The notes beneath the pieces are model-generated. The model made no database searches, had not been told where the DNA came from, and worked only from the letters and a program-made list of their open reading frames with translations. From positions 1-9,351 of the forward strand of contig JAGMBK010000069.1 of assembly GCA_023129805.1 (NCBI GenBank): a DNA stretch of 9,351 nt, in the 5' to 3' direction. How positions within the stretch are numbered: position 1 is the first letter of the stretch; each line of letters opens with the position of its first letter. Origin of the DNA: Candidatus Zixiibacteriota bacterium. Lineage in GTDB: Bacteria > Zixibacteria > MSB-5A5 > SM1-73. The translations under genes and the position numbers were made by a program. Shown here in pieces: positions 5,393 to 9,351 of this stretch.

Positions 5393-5481
5393 TTGTAGGT
5401 CGGATATGTCCCGCCTCTGGCGGGACTATCCGACACTCTCTGTCCGAAATCCCGCCAGAGGCGGGAATTTCGGACCTACAA
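5393..5481. repeat. BIME-like double hairpin, downstream copy
   Basis: The core is 5395-5479. It starts GTAG and ends CTAC. Hairpin 1: GTCGGATA (5399-5406), bulged T, GTCCCGCC, loop TCT, GGCGGGAC, TATCCGAC (ending 5434). Hairpin 2: GTCCGAAAT (5442-5450), CCCGCC, loop AGA, GGCGGG, bulged A, ATTTCGGAC (ending 5475). The two hairpins are inverted variants of one REP, each with GTAG outside and one bulge in the equivalent position. The unit lies 11 nt beyond the transposase stop codon. Confidence 0.9.
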
Positions 5482-5492
5482 CTATTTCCTTC

Positions 5493-6002
5493 CTACTCAA
5501 GATCTATCTCTTCCAATTCATCGATTTCCTTATGTCCCCAACCTATGGTATAAGCACCTTTTTCGATCCATCCTTTGAAGCTGGAATTTTCCCAATCTTC
5601 TGGTTTGGACACATATCCAAGTTTAACCGGATTATAATGAATATAATTCAGATGAAACTGCCAATCCTTCTCGCTTCGAATCACATGATCCCAAAATTGG
5701 TGTTGCCACAATCGAAGATTTGTCTTGATAGAATGGAAAGCTTTGAAATTAAGAGTAAAGTTCTTATGAAGTGACTGAAACAGTTTGGAAAAACTGCAAT
5801 TGACTGGTTTGATTAGAAAATGAAAATGTTCAGGAAGCAACACAAAAGCCTGCAGTTCATGTGGGTAATATTCTCCAACTCTGCGAAGAGTACGCCAAAA
5901 AAGTTCGATGTTTTTATCCTTATTAAATATTTGCTTCCTTTCCCTGGTCACCGAGGTAATGAAATAAATCGCTTCGGGAATATAGAATCTTCTAATGTTC
6001 AT
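5493..6002 (-). CDS. REP-associated tyrosine transposase (RAYT, IS200-like Y1 HUH), 169 aa
   Basis: This is a complete single-domain HUH (Y1) transposase of the TnpA_REP group. The metal-binding HUH motif is HFH at 59-61 within LLPEHFHFLIKP. The likely catalytic tyrosine is Y120 in NYIHYNPVKLGYV, the signature that ends the RAYT fold. N-terminal RRFYIPEAIYFITSVTRER matches the first strand of the family. Residues 145-169 are an acidic tail. In the known cases such enzymes cut and rejoin single-stranded REP DNA next to GTAG; here both flanks carry GTAG-headed hairpins. The ATG at 6002 has only a weak GGAATA upstream. The gene is AT-richer than the neighbouring membrane genes, consistent with acquisition. 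No frameshift or internal stop is visible, so it may be active. Confidence 0.9.
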   Translation of the reverse strand: MNIRRFYIPEAIYFITSVTRERKQIFNKDKNIELFWRTLRRVGEYYPHELQAFVLLPEHFHFLIKPVNCSFSKLFQSLHKNFTLNFKAFHSIKTNLRLWQHQFWDHVIRSEKDWQFHLNYIHYNPVKLGYVSKPEDWENSSFKGWIEKGAYTIGWGHKEIDELEEIDLE

Positions 6003-6013
6003 GTATCTATTCC

Positions 6014-6102
6014 GTAGGTCGGATATGTTCCACCTTTGGCGGGACTATCCGACATCTCTTGTCCGAAATCCCCGCCTCTGGCGGGGAATTTCGGACCTAC
6101 AA
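6014..6102. repeat. BIME-like double hairpin, upstream copy
   Basis: The core is 6014-6100 (87 nt), in the same orientation as the copy at 5395-5479. Outer GTAG and CTAC are kept. In hairpin 2 the stem is one G-C pair longer on both arms (CCCCGCC/GGCGGGG), a compensated change. The loop reads TCT instead of AGA. Hairpin 1 has decayed a little (GTTCCACC against GGCGGGAC: one wobble and one mismatch). It is 11 nt upstream of the transposase start codon, on the side of its probable leader. Confidence 0.9.
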
Positions 6103-6116
6103 TTCTTTTTGGCATC

Positions 6117-6737
6117 TCATTTTCCACCAAGATAAGTTCTCTCAATCCCCAAAATTATTCTTAATGAGGTGGAGATGGTTCCCAACCCGATTCCGATATA
6201 GATTCCTCTTTTGGCGGCCATACTGGGAGTGCGTAAGATCCAGTTGGCCGCATCGGGAATCCAGTGGGAGATAAAATTTCCCAGGGGAACCCGTCCCAGC
6301 ATTACCACTATTGCGACTGCCAGCAGCAAGCCCGCCTCCCAGCTTCGGGCACGGAATCCGCGGTATGCCGCCGATGCCACAAAGAAAGCCAGAAGCGAAA
6401 ATATGGTGGACTGCATGGGAGCTTGCAGGTTATTGAACATCCACAAAAACGGGGTCCCTTCCCCCGTCCCTTTCCATAATCCCAAGATGACCATCACAGC
6501 CAGACCAATAAGGCCAACCAAATTGTATCCCCACGCAGTTTGAGTCCGGGCAATTTTTTTTGCATTCAGTTTTGCATAGCTTATCACTCCTACCAGCAGA
6601 GTGAAAACAAAAATTATTTGCATCCAGTCCAAGACCGTCTGGTAAGCCGAAACAGAGACCCCATGAGGAACAAAGAACTGAACCAGCATGAAAAGTCCGA
6701 AGACAAAGCAGACGATTATGGGAATTGTTCTTTGCAT
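6117..6737 (-). CDS. Six-helix membrane protein of unknown function (206 aa)
   Basis: I do not recognise a named family. With the ATG at 6737 the protein starts MQRTIPIIVCFVFGL and shows about six hydrophobic segments near residues 4-24, 38-55, 71-89, 108-126, 135-152 and 178-196. Basic residues in the loops (KLNAKKIART, RGFRARS) indicate cytoplasmic sides. A conserved-looking loop WKGTGEGTPFLWMFNNLQAP lies at 88-107. A TTG at 6752 would add five residues but would put the start against the palindrome at 6754; AGAAAGAA before the ATG is a plausible weak ribosome site, so I prefer 6737. It follows the 376-residue gene by 62 nt and precedes the transposase element by 14 nt. It resembles the 198-residue protein in size and helix number, possibly as a paired subunit. 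Confidence 0.75.
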   Translation of the reverse strand: MQRTIPIIVCFVFGLFMLVQFFVPHGVSVSAYQTVLDWMQIIFVFTLLVGVISYAKLNAKKIARTQTAWGYNLVGLIGLAVMVILGLWKGTGEGTPFLWMFNNLQAPMQSTIFSLLAFFVASAAYRGFRARSWEAGLLLAVAIVVMLGRVPLGNFISHWIPDAANWILRTPSMAAKRGIYIGIGLGTISTSLRIILGIERTYLGGK

Positions 6738-6753
6738 TTTTTCTTTCTGCAAG

Positions 6754-6785
6754 CACCAGAACCTAACTTAAGTTAGGTTCTGGTG
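6754..6785. repeat. Perfect 32-bp palindrome (copy 1 of 2)
   Basis: CACCAGAACCTAACTT (6754-6769) is the exact reverse complement of 6770-6785. It lies between the stop of the 376-residue gene (6800) and the start of the 206-residue gene. The central 28 bp recur exactly at 8196-8223. No T-run is attached, so it is not a standard terminator; a dispersed palindrome or a dimeric protein-binding site is possible. Confidence 0.85.
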
Positions 6786-6799
6786 TGAAAATCAATATA

Positions 6800-7930
6800 T
6801 CATCCAACCGAAAAGAGTTTGATAACCCAACTCCATCCCAAGATACCGGCTATTCCTCCGATCAAGATCAACAAAACCACCAGTGCCTTCAAAAAATCCT
6901 GCCCCTTTATGCTTCCCAATATCTGTGGATCTTTGGTCAGATAACCGCTGGCGACAAAAAGCTCCTCCCCTATCAAGGTGTAATCGCATGCCACTATGAA
7001 AAAAGAGAGCTGGATGGTTGAATCCGTTCCGGCGATCTGGAGTGCGCCTATAGAATTTCCGGTCTCGGCAAGAAGTAAAGCTTCTGCCTCAAAAGTTCCG
7101 AAAAAGAGATTTGTAGCCGGAACCTGACGGATCATGATCCCACCCACTGCCGCGGCATAACCGAACTGGCTCTGGGTGACAAAGAATATATTGTCCGGAT
7201 TGTAAGCCTCTGGATGTCCCGCTTTTGAATATGCCTCAAAGACCACCTCCTGAGCTGTGGTCATCACTACCGGATCATAATTGGGAAAGATCAAGGGGGT
7301 ATTGTACTCCGCCGTCTTCTCCGCCACGCTGGATAAGATGTTCATGGATGCCATGGTTGCCACTCGATCCATCTTGCCCAGACCGGAGGAGTAGAGTATG
7401 GGCTTTCCCATCTCGGTGGCTCTTCCGATGGCGTTATCCACCGCTTGCAAGCCGGCAATCGGCCTGATGAAAATCCTCTTTCCCCTTTTTCCATACAGGA
7501 TGAAGCCCAAGATGAATATAAAACAGATAACCACGCCCAAAAGGACGTTGATCCGTTGGGTATGAAACCATTGCCCTCCGGAGGCCACCGGTCCGAAAAC
7601 CGCAGAAAACGAAACATCATCCTCTTTGGTCCCTTTTAATAGATAAAGATACTCAACCCCGTCCTTCACACTCTTGTCGATGAATTTTGTGTCTTTGGAC
7701 GATACCTTCCCTACCAACTGGAAACTGTTCTCTTCTACCGCTGATCTTAATATCTCATATTCAACTTCTGCGGAATCTTGTGGTAACTTTTCAAAGGTAA
7801 GGGTGATGCTTCTGCCTTTATCGTTGGGCGTATCCACTGCCTTTAACTTGACCGGAAGCCCGGCGGCGTAAATGGTAGAAGTGAGAAGGAGTAAGGCTAA
7901 CCAGAAAATGGTAAATTTAGATTTTAGCAT
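6800..7930 (-). CDS. Membrane-anchored protein with extracytoplasmic Fn3-like domain (376 aa; DUF6754-like)
   Basis: From memory this resembles proteins annotated as DUF6754; no function is known to me. A signal peptide or first helix covers about 1-22 (FTIFWLALLLLTSTIYAAG). Residues 24-115 look like a fibronectin type III-like beta domain (VDTPNDKGRSITLTFEKLP ... VEYEILRS ... GVEYLYLL). A transmembrane helix follows at about 127-147 with basic GKRGKR after it, placing the next part inside. The domain at 150-340 (RPIAGLQAVDNAIGRATEMG, LGKMDRVATMASMNIL, GYAAAVGGIMIR, FGTFEAEALLLAE) is rich in conserved-looking small residues. A last helix lies at about 347-371. It heads the four-gene membrane run, downstream of a 502-bp intergenic region. 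CAGGACAG before the ATG is an acceptable ribosome site. Confidence 0.75.
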   Translation of the reverse strand: MLKSKFTIFWLALLLLTSTIYAAGLPVKLKAVDTPNDKGRSITLTFEKLPQDSAEVEYEILRSAVEENSFQLVGKVSSKDTKFIDKSVKDGVEYLYLLKGTKEDDVSFSAVFGPVASGGQWFHTQRINVLLGVVICFIFILGFILYGKRGKRIFIRPIAGLQAVDNAIGRATEMGKPILYSSGLGKMDRVATMASMNILSSVAEKTAEYNTPLIFPNYDPVVMTTAQEVVFEAYSKAGHPEAYNPDNIFFVTQSQFGYAAAVGGIMIRQVPATNLFFGTFEAEALLLAETGNSIGALQIAGTDSTIQLSFFIVACDYTLIGEELFVASGYLTKDPQILGSIKGQDFLKALVVLLILIGGIAGILGWSWVIKLFSVG

Positions 7931-8031
7931 CTCTGTCCTGACAAAGGGTTAAAGATTTTTTATAAGCTAAAGAATCCCCCTTACTTGTCAAGCTAAAACT
8001 GCTCTGCCTGAGATGTTATCTTCCCACGACA

Positions 8032-8059
8032 CCTGGGCGGATGATAACATCCGCCCAGG
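8032..8059. repeat. 12-bp perfect hairpin
   Basis: CCTGGGCGGATG (8032-8043) pairs fully with CATCCGCCCAGG (8048-8059) around ATAA. The segment GATAACATC (8043-8051) could instead pair with GATGTTATC-like sequence at 8012-8020, so two exclusive folds are possible. No T-run follows on either strand. Confidence 0.7.
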
Positions 8060-8071
8060 AGCTTTAATCAT

Positions 8072-8166
8072 TCACAGCAGATGTAACAGACTTGTAGTGA
8101 GCGAAGCGAATCTATTAAGCAGATAAAAATTATCGGTATCTGCTTAATCCTAATAATCAGCTGTGA
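8072..8166. repeat. Nested inverted repeat
   Basis: The inner stem TTAAGCAGATA (8115-8125) pairs perfectly with TATCTGCTTAA (8137-8147) around an 11-nt loop. The outer arms TCACAGC (8072-8078) and GCTGTGA (8160-8166) are exact complements as well. Between outer and inner left arms lies GTAGTGAGCGAAGCGAATC. The unit has the look of a small non-autonomous palindromic element, but no second copy is present in the window. Confidence 0.6.
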
Positions 8167-8195
8167 GGAAAAAAGGACAGCCATCCCCTCGATTG

Positions 8196-8223
8196 CCAGA
8201 ACCTAACTTAAGTTAGGTTCTGG
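8196..8223. repeat. Perfect 28-bp palindrome (copy 2 of 2)
   Basis: CCAGAACCTAACTT (8196-8209) is the exact reverse complement of 8210-8223. It is identical to the central 28 bp of the palindrome at 6754-6785. The flanking bases differ, so the 28-bp core is the repeated unit. Confidence 0.85.
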
Positions 8224-8308
8224 TCTGGAAAACCTGCTCCAGGTGGGTGTTCTTCACCAACGGGAAGCAAAGGTATGGGTACCCCGCAACAACAGCGCGG
8301 AGTGGTAG

Positions 8309-8331
8309 GTAGCCGCAGGCTTTAGCCTGCG
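8309..8331 (+). repeat. GTAG-headed hairpin
   Basis: GTAG (8309-8312) abuts CGCAGGC (8314-8320), loop TTTA, GCCTGCG (8325-8331). A second GTAG lies directly upstream at 8305-8308. The layout tetranucleotide plus hairpin is that of REP sequences, as at the transposase element. Confidence 0.55.
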
Positions 8332-8371
8332 TGGCGGAAGAAAAAAAATAAGAAATCCACCAAAGATTTTC

Positions 8372-8400
8372 TTGACCAGACAAACCATATCTGCTATCTT
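8372..8400 (+). promoter_or_regulatory. Sigma-70-like promoter of the S9 peptidase gene
   Basis: TTGACC (8372-8377) and TATCTT (8395-8400) are separated by 17 nt. They match five of six and four of six consensus bases. Transcription would start near 8407, leaving a leader of about 25 nt that contains the ribosome binding site. Confidence 0.6.
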
Positions 8401-8420
8401 AAGAAGAACTAAAACCTTCA

Positions 8421-8426
8421 AGGAGG
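8421..8426 (+). promoter_or_regulatory. Ribosome binding site of the S9 peptidase gene
   Basis: AGGAGG followed by TGTTAA and the ATG at 8433 gives a perfect Shine-Dalgarno core with 6 nt spacing and fixes this start. Confidence 0.85.
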
Positions 8427-8432
8427 TGTTAA

Positions 8433-9351
8433 ATGAAGTTCAAAGCTGTTTTACTGTTAGTTGCGTTTCTGGCGGGTGTATGGTTTTCTTGCTCCGACAT
8501 CTGGGCTGAATCCAGGGTGGAGCAGATATTGAAGGGAGCGGATACCTGGATCATACAGGATACCTCTCGCATCCTAAGTTACATCGATAGCTGCAATCAG
8601 GTTACCGACGATGCCTTGAAAGGCTCCAAGCACTGGCAATCCACCTATGATGATCTGAGCTTTCTTCTGGGCATAGACTTAGCCACCGATCCGAAGATAG
8701 ATAATACCGGCAGAATCTATTTTCTTATGAGGATCACTGGTCAGGTTCAGACACTTTTTTACATGGATGACCCCATGGAGTTTCCTCATCAGCTCACCCC
8801 TAACAACTGGGCGGACCGGGGTATCTCCATCGGCTTTTTCGATGTCCATCCTTCGGGCAAGTATGTGCTGGTAGGAATTATGCAGTATGGGAATGAGAAT
8901 TTCGATATCTACAAGTTTGACCGGGACGGTAAATTCCATCCCCTTCTGGTTGCCCCTAACCTTCAGTACCGCAGTATCGTCTTCAAAAACGAAGATGAGT
9001 TCTATCTCATATCCAGTGATCGCAAGACCCAAACCTTGATAAAATACACCATCTCCACCGGCAAGATAGATACGGTTTATACGGAGCCGGGCTGGTTTGG
9101 GCCGGATGATTATCTGGATGGCAAGCTGATCCTCACTCGATGGTTGAGCTTCTCTGAAAGCCAGCTATTTGTGTTTGATGAGAAAACCAAGAAAGTCAAG
9201 GACATAACGAAAGTGGGCTTGTACTATGGGGGATTGTTCACCCCTGATGGCAAGGTTCTCACTTACACCGGGGCTTTGTCAACGGAGGAGGAGTTTGCCA
9301 AGTTTGCCATAATTGACCTAAAAAAACCCAAAAAACTGAAGTTAGTGTATG
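8433..9351 (+). CDS. S9 (prolyl oligopeptidase-like) serine peptidase, N-terminal part (306 codons)
   Basis: The frame is open from the ATG at 8433 to the right edge with no stop, so only the N-terminal propeller side of the protein is present. A signal peptide is visible (MKFKAVLLLVAFLAGVWFSC, cleavage perhaps after DIWA at residue 25); C20 is not in a good lipobox. The block from about residue 92 (GRIYFLMRITGQVQTLFYMD, then PHQLTPNNW, FDVHPSGKYVLVGIMQYGNE, FDIYKFDRDGKF) follows the blade pattern of the beta-propeller of S9 acylaminoacyl or dipeptidyl peptidases, which screens substrates before the C-terminal alpha/beta hydrolase. The Ser-Asp-His domain would lie beyond the window, so activity cannot be judged. 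The protein is likely periplasmic. It has its own promoter and a strong ribosome site, and diverges from the membrane gene run. Confidence 0.75.
   Translation, partial: MKFKAVLLLVAFLAGVWFSCSDIWAESRVEQILKGADTWIIQDTSRILSYIDSCNQVTDDALKGSKHWQSTYDDLSFLLGIDLATDPKIDNTGRIYFLMRITGQVQTLFYMDDPMEFPHQLTPNNWADRGISIGFFDVHPSGKYVLVGIMQYGNENFDIYKFDRDGKFHPLLVAPNLQYRSIVFKNEDEFYLISSDRKTQTLIKYTISTGKIDTVYTEPGWFGPDDYLDGKLILTRWLSFSESQLFVFDEKTKKVKDITKVGLYYGGLFTPDGKVLTYTGALSTEEEFAKFAIIDLKKPKKLKLVY

Larger units (their letters stand above)
5393..6102 (-). mobile_element. RAYT element (REPtron): repeat - transposase - repeat
   Basis: A single-copy HUH transposase gene lies tightly between two direct copies of a double-hairpin repeat, with 11 nt on each side. 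This matches the established arrangement of REP-associated tyrosine transposases with flanking REP/BIME sequences that begin with GTAG. The element lies between two genes of a presumed membrane-protein operon: 14 nt after the stop of the 206-residue gene and 36 nt before the start of the 274-residue gene. HUH elements of this kind do not make target duplications, so none is expected. Whether the whole unit moves together is unknown. Confidence 0.85.
7931..8432. other. Divergent intergenic region with several hairpins
   Basis: No gene is seen in these 502 bases. The region must hold the promoters of the leftward membrane run and of the rightward S9 peptidase gene. It contains a 12-bp hairpin (8032-8059), a nested pair of inverted repeats (8072-8166), the second copy of the 28-bp palindrome (8196-8223), a GTAG-headed hairpin (8309-8331) and a good promoter at 8372-8400. 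For the leftward genes, TTGACA (minus strand, 7991-7986) and TATAAA (7964-7959) are present, but 21 nt apart, which is long for a sigma-70 promoter. Confidence 0.7.

Noticed and set aside
6754..6785. Bidirectional terminator
   Set aside because: It is a perfect palindrome but has no T-run on either strand, and an identical core occurs elsewhere in a different context.
7959..7991. Leftward promoter TTGACA with TATAAA
   Set aside because: Both boxes are good but 21 nt apart; I mention it in the intergenic entry without calling it a promoter.
8679..9032. Minus-strand 117-codon open frame
   Set aside because: It lies opposite the S9 peptidase frame, which has a promoter, a ribosome site, a signal peptide and family motifs.

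Overview
The window looks like a piece of an uncultured bacterium of the FCB-type candidate phyla (Zixibacteria, WOR-3, KSB1, Marinimicrobia and relatives). The main evidence is the 587-residue secreted protein. It ends in the 'QNYPNPFNPTT...' sorting domain typical of those lineages and carries SBBP-type propeller repeats. The intergenic DNA, packed with GC-rich palindromes, also fits. The phylum assignment is an inference made without any search.

Layout, left to right. (1) 1-1332, minus strand: a compact run of a DUF1611/DgcN-family P-loop gene, a previously untracked 44-residue zinc-ribbon gene, and the start of an unrecognised gene that runs off the left edge. (2) 1333-1709: no gene, but a dense array of dispersed palindromic repeats. 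(3) 1710-3473, minus: a secreted protein of eight 53-residue repeats plus a C-terminal sorting domain, with a 24-codon in-frame insertion in repeat 2. (4) 3474-3895: a second repeat array without a gene. (5) 3896-7930, minus: four membrane-anchored proteins of unknown function (376, 206, 274 and 198 aa) that look like one transcription unit. The unit is split in the middle by a REP-associated tyrosine transposase (RAYT) flanked on both sides by an 85-87 nt double-hairpin repeat. (6) 7931-8432: a 502-bp divergent intergenic region with several hairpins and a good sigma-70-like promoter. (7) 8433-9351, plus: the 5' part of an S9 (prolyl oligopeptidase-like) peptidase gene, cut by the right edge.

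The most notable content is the mobile palindromic DNA. The RAYT and its two flanking repeats have the anatomy of a REPtron: GTAG tetranucleotides at the outer ends, paired inverted hairpins with matching bulges, and covariation between the two copies. Other GTAG-headed hairpins occur elsewhere. A different GC-rich repeat family ends in TGACCTCTCC on the minus strand, and its terminal TGA coincides with the stop codon of two separate genes. Another family forms the C-terminal tail of the 274-residue protein. A 72-nt GTAG-headed palindromic segment sits in frame inside the secreted repeat protein. Together these suggest that small palindromic elements have reshaped gene ends and a coding sequence here. 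The four membrane genes are the best candidate for an undescribed protein system, but the sequence gives no function.
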